Below, piece by piece: positions 21,913-31,401 of a stretch of 64,000 bases of DNA. The stretch's first letter is position 1, and every line of letters begins with the position of its first letter. Source of the DNA: Terebella lapidaria (lineage: Eukaryota; Annelida; Polychaeta; Terebellida; Terebellidae); NCBI GenBank assembly GCA_949152475.1, contig OX424558.1:33304651-33368650 (forward strand). The letters are read 5' to 3'. Position numbers and translations under genes: made by a program. The notes below the pieces were generated by a model that saw only the letters and a program-made list of their open reading frames with translations, was not told where the DNA came from and did not search any database.

Positions 21913-22132
21913 TCTAATGTGATTTAATCTTAATCCGAAAATTTCAGAATTTTACCTTGTCAGTATATTTAGTAGTGTGTTTGGATATGGAGTTGAAATT
22001 TGTATCGGTAGAATATACTCTCTAACTCTCGGAATACCGTCTTCATGCGGGATTAATAAGTATGATGCATTAACTTGTTGAACACCTAAAGTAGGCCTAA
22101 ATAAGTTTGTAGTTCTGTACCATATATCTTAC

Positions 22133-22187
22133 CGTGTAATGACCAACAACACCGTCCCACATACAGCAAACACGAAGAGCGTCACAT
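22133..22187 (-). CDS. Mucin-like membrane protein, exon 2 (transmembrane)
   Basis: A 55-nt exon lies between the acceptor TCATCGGTTATAG|AT and the strong donor CG|GTAAGATAT. In the phase set by exon 1 it encodes (D)VTLFVFAVCGTVLLVIT(R), a single hydrophobic span of about 17 residues. Phases agree on both sides: exon 1 leaves one nucleotide, and this exon leaves two. No other part of the region gives a membrane segment in frame. It is too short to find by length alone and is supported by splice sites and hydrophobicity together. Confidence 0.6.
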
Positions 22188-22281
22188 CTATAACCGATGA
22201 ATAAAATGTTACTTTGACCCATGCAACAACCTCAAATAATATTCATATACACTTTCAAAAAGCACATTCAAACAGGAGTAC
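22188..22281 (-). other. Predicted 94-bp intron 1 of the membrane-protein gene
   Basis: Starts GTACTCCTGTTTG and ends ATTCATCGGTTATAG. The donor is weaker than the consensus. If it is retained, translation stops within five codons and gives a secreted isoform. Confidence 0.45.
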
Positions 22282-23113
22282 CCCATGATATCCCGTCGTC
22301 CGTGCTTTTGGCTGTCGAGTATGTTGTGACGAGTACGCGTGGATTTGTTTCATTTCCAAGCTTGGATTTAGAAGTCAACTCTTCTGGTATTTCAGCCTCC
22401 GTGGTTTCCATCCGGGCCCCATGAGTACTCGTGGGGACCAGCACCGTCGTGGTTGTAGGTGTCCTGGATAGTATGGACTGCGCAGCGCTACTAGCTTCGG
22501 ACATGGTTGAAACATGTGGATTTGTGCTGGGTACAAACCCAGAGGGATCGGAACTACGTCTGGCGGCTACGGAACTGACAACTGCAAAAGTGGGATCACC
22601 TTCGAGAACGGACGTTATCATGCCTGGAGGCAATGAACCATCGGGTCCAGATGCCGCAATTGCTATCGAGGAAGTTCCTATTGCACTGGACGTATGGTGA
22701 TCCAGGTGTGGAATCTCTGTGGTCGGGAGGTCATTGATGGTTTCAAATGTCCTTCTGGACACCGTTTGTTGTGGGTGTTCCATCGTATGGGACTGAGATC
22801 CAGGGGTGGCAACATTAAATCCAGAATGGAATGTCTTAGAATCAGATCCAGGGGCGATTGAGCCAGATTCAGGTTTCGTTGTTGCAGTTCCAGAAGTGAC
22901 CGGGTGATTCGGCTCGAGTCTCTGTCCACTTGTGGAATTTTTCTCTGGAATGTGCGAGAATGGGGAGCCAGTAACCATGGGAACTGTCTCAGGATCCTCT
23001 GGGTCATCATTGAAGATCGTGTATCGCTGCGATGAACTGGCGTCAATAAGAAACAGGACTATGAAAGTCATGAACACATAGGTCTTTGGGGTCTTGCCTT
23101 GTGACGCTAACAT
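22282..23113 (-). CDS. Mucin-like single-pass membrane protein, exon 1 (signal peptide and ectodomain)
   Basis: The ATG at 23113 is in good context (TCAAAATGT) and lies 44 bp after a TATAAA. Residues 1-29 (MLASQGKTPK, then YVFMTFIVLFLIDASSS) form a signal peptide. The next ~248 residues are Ser/Thr/Pro-rich, free of cysteine, with an N-glycosylation site at NST and another at NET and a TPTTTT run: a stalk or mucin-like ectodomain. The donor TGG G|GTACTC at 22281 leaves phase 1. Joined with exons 2 and 3 the coding length is 1374 nt, a 457-residue type I membrane protein. Without splicing, the frame ends five codons later at a stop and would encode a secreted 281-residue protein. No family is recognised; a role in cell-surface or epithelial lining is inference. 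Confidence 0.68.
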
Positions 23114-23151
23114 TTTGACACAACATTCACACGCTATGCGAGTTCATGCAG

Positions 23152-23157
23152 TTTATA
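23152..23157 (-). promoter_or_regulatory. TATA box of the membrane-protein gene
   Basis: On the minus strand, ATGTATAAACTGCATG places TATAAA 44 bp before the ATG at 23113, implying transcription starts around 23127 and a very short leader. Confidence 0.45.
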
Positions 23158-23639
23158 CATATAAATTGTATTGTAACCGGAAGAAGTACATAGGAGGATT
23201 GGTGCTGGTGTGCAGAAAAAATAGTTTTGCCCGCAAAATCAGGAAATTGTGACTCGGGCATAGAATTGATTGCTTGATATTTAATCTTCATCACTCCGTA
23301 AATCAGAGTAGTCCAGGGTAGTTGCTACCACAAAAACGAATTGCATTGTGATAATCACTTGGGGTATTGTTAGATTGTGGTACATATAGCCAATGTAAAC
23401 GCGACACACGGCACAGATTATATGTTGTACATTTCGAACGGTTATTGTGTGTGTGTGCAGAGTGGATTGGGGTAGTCATGCATGGTAATATTATATAAAA
23501 TTGAACGCTCGGGAACTGAATGAATAAAAGCAATTTGTTTCCTTCCTTCTCGCTTACGTTCATATAAAATTAGACCAAAGGTTAAAAAGGTCACCGGACA
23601 ATAATGTTTTATATTTAAAACAACGAAATGATGTAACGA

Positions 23640-25425
23640 AATGAATTGATATTTATAGCTATCATCTACTTCTGCAGAAATTGCATTGCAGTAAAATGTT
23701 CAATACTTGTTGACAAGACTACATGTTTGATTCGAAGCGTTTTGTCCTTTGCATTTGTTTACTCTTGAGCCTTGATGTTGTCATGGTGCGTGACCATGTT
23801 TTGTATCTATTCACGGTTTGGACCACTTTTGCTTTGTTATGCAAGGATACGTCCAATTATGTGTTGTAATGCAGGCTCGGGACAAGCAGAGCGGGGTAGT
23901 GCAAGATATTTACACCAGGCGTAAAAGGATTGTGCCGATGTCGTAAATTGAATTATTTTACGCTGGTAAGCATGTCAAGATGACTACATTATTCCCGATA
24001 AAATAGTGTGATACATGCACTGGATACGGTCATTAATAATACGTAGATTCAGACTCTGCTTGAAGTAACCTAATAAACTTTTGTCTGCAGTCATGCATAA
24101 TCATAGGGTCGTCGTGTTTGATCTATTCCTCACAGTCTACATGCATAGCACATTTGCATAGCACAGGGCCGTTATTATGACACTAAATGTCCAAACTAAG
24201 GTCATGCCACATTGGAGAAAATCCTATATACATGACAATTGAAATACAATACCGAAATTAAATCACTGTATTCATATACATTTCTCACATTGACCATTAT
24301 ATGTAACGGCAAGGAAATACAAAATTATATAGAAAAGGGAAGACTACTAGATTCAACTTTAACAAACAATCATGCACCAACAGTGCATCGTGCATCAAGT
24401 AGTTCAAACCACATTTGAGGAGCCCGTGTGGACATTGTTCAAACACATCCAAAGGGCCAGTTACGGGTTGAATAAGCACTGATAATTCCGGGTGCCAGGC
24501 TCACTCGGTCGCTCGCTCTGGCCTGGCACACCTGTTTGCGCCGGAGCCTTGATCTTGTTGTGGTGCGAGACCGTCATCGCCGTGGTTCAATCGATAGCAG
24601 TCCCGTGATTAGTGGAGTGTTTATGTGTGAGCACACAGTGTTGGGAACTGTACATCATTGGTGGAGCACGGTTCACACTCCGAGACATGCCGGCCAGCAT
24701 CTTAACGGATTAACACCGGTGATACAAGACAGTTTGGTGAGGGTCGTTTCGTGGATCTGCAGGGTATTTCAGTACATGAGTTGTACACGTGCTTCGATAA
24801 TACATGAATGGACTGGAAATATTGTTTGAGTAAAGCATGGTGACAAACGATAAAACTTTGATATCACTTGCATTGTACAGCGTTGATTGAATGCTGTATT
24901 TTCAACAGTTGGATTATAGTTATGGTATTTGTTGTTCATGCGCTTGTTTCAATCGAGTTTGCATTATTTTACATCATATGTACAAATGTCACGAGGTGTA
25001 CCACAGAATCAAGTTTAGTTCACGTGACGCTTTGGATTGAGTTCTTCTTGGTCTTGATATATTTATATGGACTCAATAGTATATACTATACATAGTTCCA
25101 AATGCAGATGGTGGGCCCAAAAATATAATGGTGTTTTCTTGGTCTTGAGGTGTTTATATCAACTCAATAGTATATACTATACCTAGTGCCATATGCAGAT
25201 GGTGGTGGTCACAAAAATATAGTTTGCATTTAAGCAATACATCAGAAAATGTGAAGTAGATTTTGAATTGATTTTGAATACAATGGAACAGTACAGACAT
25301 TGAAAGGAAGTCATACTCTGGTTTTCGTGGATCGGCAGGGTATTATAGTACATGAGTTGTACAAGTGCTTCAATAATACATGGTCTCTGTAAGATAAAAC
25401 CTCACATTTTGCAGAGAAAATGAGA
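23640..25425 (+). repeat. U repeat unit, copy U4
   Basis: Collinear with 41560-43100: ACTTCTGCAGAAATTGCATTGCAG, then TTGTCATGGTGCGTGACCATG, then GGGTCGTCGTGTTTGATC, then the GC-rich core at 24534-24800, then ATTATAGTTATGGTATTTG. A ~105-bp segment (TATATGGACTCAATAGTATAT) is tandemly duplicated at 25060-25200. It has no stable reading frame relative to the other copies. Confidence 0.75.
24534..24830 (+). repeat. Conserved GC-rich core of U, with A/B-box-like words
   Basis: Starts TTTGCGCCGGAGCCTTGATC and is far better conserved than the rest of U in the four copies (24534, 36795, 42498, 45403). CGTGGTTCAATCGATAGC resembles an RNA polymerase III A box; GGTTCACACTCC about 100 bp downstream resembles a B box. 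Frames are open for 60-100 codons in each copy, but indels near TGTTGGGAACTGTACATC shift them between copies, which argues against protein. A tRNA-derived SINE head or ncRNA is possible. Confidence 0.45.
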
Positions 25426-25475
25426 GCTTACCTCACCACAGGAAGTCATATTATTTTGACAGTTTCATTCACATG

Positions 25476-26328
25476 CTAAATTCTTTTTCTATCAACTTTC
25501 ACAAAAACTGTTCTAGGCGCACTGAGCCTGCATATGGCCGCAACGCACCCGCGGCATAGTAAAACTGAAGTGTCTGTGGGATTCACCACCAGAAAGGGCA
25601 TCAGGCCAGGATCAGACTTGACAAGAGCTCCACTTAGTGCGAGTCTCGTATTTCGAGCGAAATTACTCACTGGTTGTACTGTACAGGTACGACTTTTTAG
25701 AGGCATGCGTAGGTGGCAGGACACGCCATCACGATCATTTCGCTGTAGGGCAGCCCTCCGGTATTGAGTGCCCCCGGAGTTGGAACGAACAGGACGGACC
25801 CATCCGGAAGAGGTAATGGACGTCCCCTCCCATCCGAAGTCCGGAGACATACTCTCCCATTTGGACTTGTAGGGACAGGATGAAGTTCATTCCAACTATC
25901 CCGGCTGCACCAATATACGCAATGATCACTTCTTGTCCTGAAGTGTAACTGGCTAATCCATCAACCCATGGATAGGGATCCAGTGATTACCAGCCCTGAA
26001 GAGCTGATATCTGCCAGGGTCTCTCAGCTCAATGCTGTCGAGGGCGGTATGTACCTGTGGCTACGAGGGTCACTTCTGAACTTGAATCGACTAGGAACAA
26101 CACCAGATTCCGCCTGAAAGTCAAGGGCAGGTCCAGCACGTGTCCGGACAAGCGCACACACAGGGCGATTGGCATCGAGTTGTCTGAGGCGCCGGGCTCC
26201 GGAACAGAATCCTCGTTGTCTGCCTCAGTGGCGGAGGAGCTGGGTGGATCATCAGGGACCAATCTGAGAAGAGTTACACACGTATCTACTTGAGGGTCGT
26301 TCGTAGATGATGCGGACTTGGGTGCCAC
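25476..26328 (-). pseudogene. Decayed Gypsy-type LTR retrotransposon protease region
   Basis: Minus-strand frames read, in order: a Ser/Glu-rich linker, LVLFLVDSSSEVTLVATGTY (retropepsin active-site pattern D-S/T-G/S, here DSS), IIAYIGAAGIVGMNFILSL (the GLDFL-like flap-end motif of Gypsy proteases), and LVKSDPGLMPFLVVNPTD then VLLCRGCVAAI (the pre-RT segment typical of Gypsy pol). The frame changes at about 26029 and 25850, with several stops, and the active-site Gly is replaced by Ser. No reverse transcriptase or LTR was found nearby. It is a relic, probably only cleaving gag-pol in its ancestor. Confidence 0.6.
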
Positions 26329-26329
26329 A

Positions 26330-27225
26330 TCGGGTCTATCTTTGAGATGATGTCATCTTTTCAAGGTGTAGATTGACTTATCATGCTTATCTGATGCATG
26401 CATTGCTGCAGGAATAGTAAACATTCAAATGCTAGCAGGAAAAATAACATCAACGTATTTCAGCATGGGTTGAGAAGGGAAATACATGTGCTAGAAATAT
26501 GAGAATAGCAGGTTTTGATGTATTGTGAAACAAGTATTGACATTAGGGTATGTGTATCAGGTATATGACTTCTATTTCATGTTTATTGGATTCCTTGACC
26601 CTGTAAACATAGGGATAGCCACCAAAATTGTACTTCTAAGTGGAATAGAAGCGAAGATTTAAGCCAATATGTAATTTATCGAATACCGATGACGGCAATT
26701 TTGTTTTTCGCCTCTAAAAAAATTTCACCAAGGGTGCCAATCTGGCACCCGGCTGATTCTGACTACTTAGTGGTCAGCCAAAACACATCATAATGACGCC
26801 ACTGCATGCTTTTCCTGAGAATGCCCATTTGGCAATATGTAACAAAGTTGTATGTTTGTACATGTACCGATCTTATTATTTTTCGCACTATACAAGCCTG
26901 GTATTTTATTATTGTATTCGTTGTTGACTGTTTATCCCTGGCGCCCGCCTGTTTGAATAACTCGCCAGGTGACCACTGTTGCACACGACTTGCCCAGCCC
27001 AGCCTGAGTACTGGTCAGCTTGATACACCTCACTGTCCAGGAACCAGGAGTCGACAGCTCCGACTCTCAGCTGGCACGAGTGATACTCGATTCAATATGA
27101 AACCATCAGGCTTTGTATACAGAAATGTATTGCACTTGCATACTTAACAACTCACTACCAATAACATCACACCACTCCTTTGCAAACATCAGTGACGCAC
27201 GTTGCGTAGTCACAATCTGAGCCTC
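26330..27225. other. No recognised gene
   Basis: AT-rich to about 26750, then GC-richer. No motif-supported frame was found. AAGGGTGCCAATCTGGCACCC near 26730-26752 is a short inverted repeat (GGGTGCCA/TGGCACCC). Confidence 0.4.
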
Positions 27226-27434
27226 TATATAAACTTTGGGAGTGCTGACTTGGGGAGATTCATCTGGTGACGGGTTGTCACGCTGACACTCCTCACCACG
27301 ACACCATTCAGCAGCATATGACGACAGTTCTTGAGTAGAGCAACCCTCAACGACTCCTGAGATACCTCAACCTGAATGAACATCGAGCTCTCGCAAGAGT
27401 TCCAGAGCCCCGTGGCACGGGAGACACCGACACT

Positions 27435-27737
27435 ATGACCCGTTGTTTGGGGGTTACACCGATTTGTAGCACAGAACATACCAAACACACTGATTTAAAA
27501 TATAACCCGGCCCAAGGCTTTAGGAGCCCACAGATGTGGGGACCTTCTGTTGGAGTGTTACACTTCAGTCAGGAGATCAGGGATTTCGCCTCCTTCCCTG
27601 GATTCTCGGCCTTCCCCAACACAATGAGAATAAAATATACCTGGTGCCACCATGAACGTGGACCTGACCCCAGGGGCTGGGTAGAGTCAGACGACACCAC
27701 CTCCGGGCTTTCCCGACTCCGAGTCCCCAGCAGGTAA
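27435..27737 (+). pseudogene. Possible coding relic upstream of zinc-finger remnant
   Basis: A GC-rich 100-codon plus-strand frame (ending YTWCHHERGPDPRGWVESDD...) lies 170 bp before the zinc-finger relic on the same strand, separated by an inserted piece of repeat B (27805-27890). There is no recognised domain. An 87-codon minus-strand frame overlaps its 5' part at 27488-27225. It is listed because composition and position suggest it may belong to the same dead gene or element. Confidence 0.2.
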
Positions 27738-27906
27738 TACCATACCCTAAAATGTACACGACCCTGACGAGGCCTCAATTTGTATGGCAATTATCGGTTA
27801 TTGTCAGAATGTAAGTATCGATCTATTACCACGAATACAGCCAAATTTTGATCATTCCAATAACAAACATACAACATTTTGCAAGTAGCCGGTCCCCAGT
27901 ATTGCT

Positions 27907-29108
27907 TTGAGTCAAATTACCGAAGGTATTCCAATAATTATCTTTCCAGAAGTTCCCCTGAGCCGAGTGCTCCAACCGCTCACTGATCCCGAGGCCATCC
28001 ACGTCTGGTATTGGCGGCCGTCTGCCGCAAAAGTGAGCAACGCAACCTGGTACAACCCTGGCAGCAGATACAGGATCCCCGACCAATTCCGACCGAGGTG
28101 GTCACCGGTCAGGGCTGGGCTCCAGTCTACCCTGGGTGCCTTTGGCAAAATGGAACTCTATCCCGCAGCCATCACAAAAATGGTTACCTTCATGTTCGCT
28201 TCTACCCCTGATGTCTAGCAGTGTCCTCATTGTGACACGTCTTTTGAACGACCTCCGCAGGTAGTCGGGCACGTTCAAACGTGTCATCACCCATTCATCG
28301 CTTAGTGGGTATGTCCCGATGACTCCTGCAAGATGAAGACATGGTACAGGTGCGATCTGCTCCAAGCACACTACAAGCAAGCCCACCCCTCTCACAGTGG
28401 CGCACAGCTATTACGTCACAATACCCGATATCTGCCCCCTCACCCAGCAGGACATACACCATTCCCTTTCCTGCAGGAAGCCATGAGGGATTTGTTGCCC
28501 TCACTTTAGAAGGACGCGAACCTTAGATTACCCCTGACGCAGTTGGAGGGTGCCCCCAGCGCTGGACCTTTCACGCCCGTGACGAGATTGACTACCCCGT
28601 CGTCAACATTCCCCATGTCCAGCGGTCTCGTCCGGTTTGGCAATGCAAGGTATTGCCATCACCCGCTACATCAGACAAACCGGGGCATTCTCGTGACGAT
28701 CAAGTGAGATCTACTCAGCCCGAGGCCAAGCGTGCCAAACTGCAGAGTGAGACCGGACATGTCGCCCCTGGATATGGGCTCGTAGCCGGTCCATCCCACG
28801 CACCCACCTACGATGAGGAGGGTCTCCTGCCCACTGTGCAATTGGCGTTACAGGAGTGTGACATGTTCCGGACCTGTCTGGTCCAGATCCAGACCAAAAT
28901 GCAGGTCTCTAATCAGAACGCCGACGTCATTGTTAATAGCCTAATCGGTGGACTCTTCCTGCGACTGGGAACGGCCGATGATATGCAAAGATTGCGCGGG
29001 GTATGCCCAAAGCGACCTGTACAAGCAATTATGCACAGCCGTCGTTTCGCAGCATCAAGAGTTCCAGTGATAATGTATCCCAAAAATAAACGATGTTGCG
29101 GTGAATAG
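27907..29108 (+). pseudogene. Decayed C2H2 zinc-finger coding region
   Basis: From 27907 one frame runs to a stop at 28218, then continues in the same frame as QCPHCDTSFERPPQVVGHVQ-TCH and, after another stop, WVCPDDSC-KMKTWYRC..HYKQAH: two C2H2-type fingers (C-x2-C-x12-H; C-x4-C-x12-H-x4-H). From about 28341 a second frame, with one stop at 28526, runs to 29108. It includes a basic EAKRAKLQ nuclear-signal-like segment and a hydrophobic helix NADVIVNSLIGGLFLRLG. The region is GC-rich compared with its flanks. Two or three stops and one frameshift mark it as dead. It could be a retroelement gag or a host regulator; not identified further. Confidence 0.45.
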
Positions 29109-29111
29109 CGT

Positions 29112-31401
29112 TTTGTGCTTTACTATTCGTCTATCGGTAAAACATTCAAACCATTCATCGCGTCTTTTATTTGGAGGTATTGCCCACCGCATCCTCTTCC
29201 TGAGACAGACAAAATTATATTGATCATATTATATAAATTCTAAATTTAACTATGTTTGGAACTTTTACCTCTATGGTTATTTTCGGACAGAGGGTGTCTC
29301 CAACCTAAACTACCAAACATAACGCTCTTCCAAATTGGTGTATATTATATTTTAAATCGAGCCATCAATTTCCAAAATTGAAACATGTTTCAAAGTATGT
29401 TTCAAATTGTATGTTTCAAATTAGAAATTACCGGTCTCCAATCAAGGGATCATTCCATTGTTATTTTTTTGGACCAGATTCTTTGTATGATTATTTTCAT
29501 ACCAAAATTGTATATATACAATGTCATAGGGTCTTTGTAGCCGCGTTTCGGTAAGGACTGGTCCTATGTATTTCATTTTCACCCTGAATAGGTACTTGCT
29601 CCACGTGTTGGCCAATTTTGGAGTATTGACCATTCCCTCTGTGCTGTTCTCGTCGTTTATTAGTCATTACAATGGGAGACACATCGTGGTCCGAGCGTCT
29701 GATTGCATATATAGATCAAGTAGAATACCTCGAAATAACCCGTTTTATTAATTGTGTTAGCCCGAATAAGCTGCATGACGGTCTGCAACCCTGGTCACTG
29801 GGCTCAGTTGGCCAGGTACCATATCACGAACAAGAACTGCCTTTAAAGCATGAGGCCACACACGTTCGTCAGGGGCGTGTAAAGGAATTCTGGAAAGATA
29901 GGGCAAAATTTGATAGCAGGTGGTCTTGGGGCCGCTAAAGGCCCTCAAAAGCTGGAACCCGTTGCATAATATCTGATGGGTTTTCGCCTCATTTAGATAG
30001 ATAACACATTAAAATACATTGGTAAATGTGACAGAGAATCTTGATTCGTGGAAGGCTTTTGCGGAGTGCAGAGTTTGATGAAAGTTTTTTTATATTCAGC
30101 CTCTCTCGTGACTCAGCTGATGTCATGACTCTATATGACACCTTGAAGAGTGACGCAGCTGGGGAGGGAGAGGTGGGGGGTAAACTCCTTCGTTGCAAAC
30201 AAATGGGATAGAAAGTTCTATAGAATAGGTATGGAGCCCTAGCCAATTTCCAGCCCTTTTCCAGACCCATATCAATTCGAAACCCCTATGCACGATAGCT
30301 CGTTAATATAAATTCAACATGCTACATGAACTTAACTTGTACGCTTAGGCTCCATTATTCATATCTATACATATATTATCGGACTTGTAAAATAACATTT
30401 TTTGGGTGAAACATTTCGTCAAACTGCATCGAACGAGAAAAATTGCTATAAAACATATTTCCGCAAAGCATTGTGCACCCTGTCACAAGTACCGATTTAG
30501 GGTTTAAATTAGGACTTCAAGATTGATTATCAGCAGATGTTTATAGATGCCAGCAGGTGTACTGTAGAATCAAATTTTATTTATATATTGCTTTGGATAT
30601 AGACGTTTCATAGAATCAAATTGTATTTATATATTGCTTTGGATATAAACGTTTCATCTTGTGGTGTTTTTATATGCATATGCAAATGATAATTTCACAA
30701 ATAAAATTTGCATGTAAACAATACATCGCAAAGTGGAATATTGAATGTTAGTATCAGCTGAGCAGTGCCAACATCATACTATTTGGGGAAAAAAATTAAT
30801 TGTTCTGATCAAGCCACACGAGGGAAAGAAAACAAGGTCAATTACATTAAATGGAAGTCGTGCTCTGATTTGGGACCATTGTTGCGAATATTCCGCACAT
30901 GACTACTATCCTCCCTTTCGGGAGGGTTGTGAAGATCTAAGGAAATCAAAGTGTTGTGCTGTATTAGGATGTGTCGCGGAATGTTCAGAGGTTTGGTTGC
31001 GTCAACAAGGAGGCGGTTAGAGCACAGGTGGTGTGCAGAAACGTATTGGGGAATTCGACTTGCATCTCTAGTAACTTGTCTAGCCTTGTGATTCGTTTTC
31101 ATTTGATGTGATCTCACTAGTGAATTTATCACTAGGCTATCTTGCTTATTTTTTTGCATTCGTACTGCGACAATGCACTACTATTTAAAACAGGTGTGTT
31201 GGCTATGCATGTGCTAGTTATGTGCAGTTACCAACAAAATGTGTAATTAGAAAGCATGGGATGTGTTCAGGATCCGTATCAATACTCAGTACTATATTTA
31301 TGCTCTAGAATACAAACATTTGCGATATGCCAGTCCATTACTGTATACTACCCATGTCTCTACTATGTATCATATGGATATTTTTTTAACACAAATTCTG
31401 A
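29112..31401 (+). repeat. 2.29-kb tandem duplication, left copy
   Basis: Starts TTTGTGCTTTACTATTCG and ends AACACAAATTCTGA, directly abutting the right copy. Identity to 31402-33646 is about 98% by eye. This copy keeps about 67 bp at 30418-30487 that the right copy lacks, and lacks about 23 bp the other has near 31710. The right third (from about 30500) is U-type sequence. A 53-bp TTTATATATTGCTTTGGATA unit is tandemly doubled inside both copies (30560-30660). Confidence 0.92.
29672..29938 (+). CDS. Hypothetical 88-residue open frame in the left duplicate
   Basis: ATG at 29672 starts MGDTSWSERLIAYIDQVEYL, a hydrophilic, charge-balanced frame ending ...DRAKFDSRWSWGR before TAA. A pyrimidine-rich acceptor (CCCTCTGTGCTGTTCTCGTC, then GTTTATTAG) lies a few bases upstream, and an ATTAAA polyadenylation-like word lies about 75 nt after the stop, so this may be a terminal exon. 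In the right duplicate the start is AGG and a Gln codon is TAA, while most other positions are unchanged. No domain is recognised. It is either a genuine small gene with one dead twin, or a chance frame. Confidence 0.35.
   Translation: MGDTSWSERLIAYIDQVEYLEITRFINCVSPNKLHDGLQPWSLGSVGQVPYHEQELPLKHEATHVRQGRVKEFWKDRAKFDSRWSWGR

Noticed and set aside
24536..24829. Protein-coding interpretation of the GC-rich U core (CLRRSLDLVVVRDRHRRGSI-like peptide in four copies)
   Set aside because: The four copies share the first ~35 codons, but indels then put the remaining sequence in different frames. Nucleotide conservation continues while protein frame does not.
28102..28395. Minus-strand 97-codon frame with CDGCGIEFH
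   Set aside because: It is the antisense of the plus-strand zinc-finger region, which has two properly spaced C2H2 motifs. The minus frame lacks a complete metal-binding pattern.
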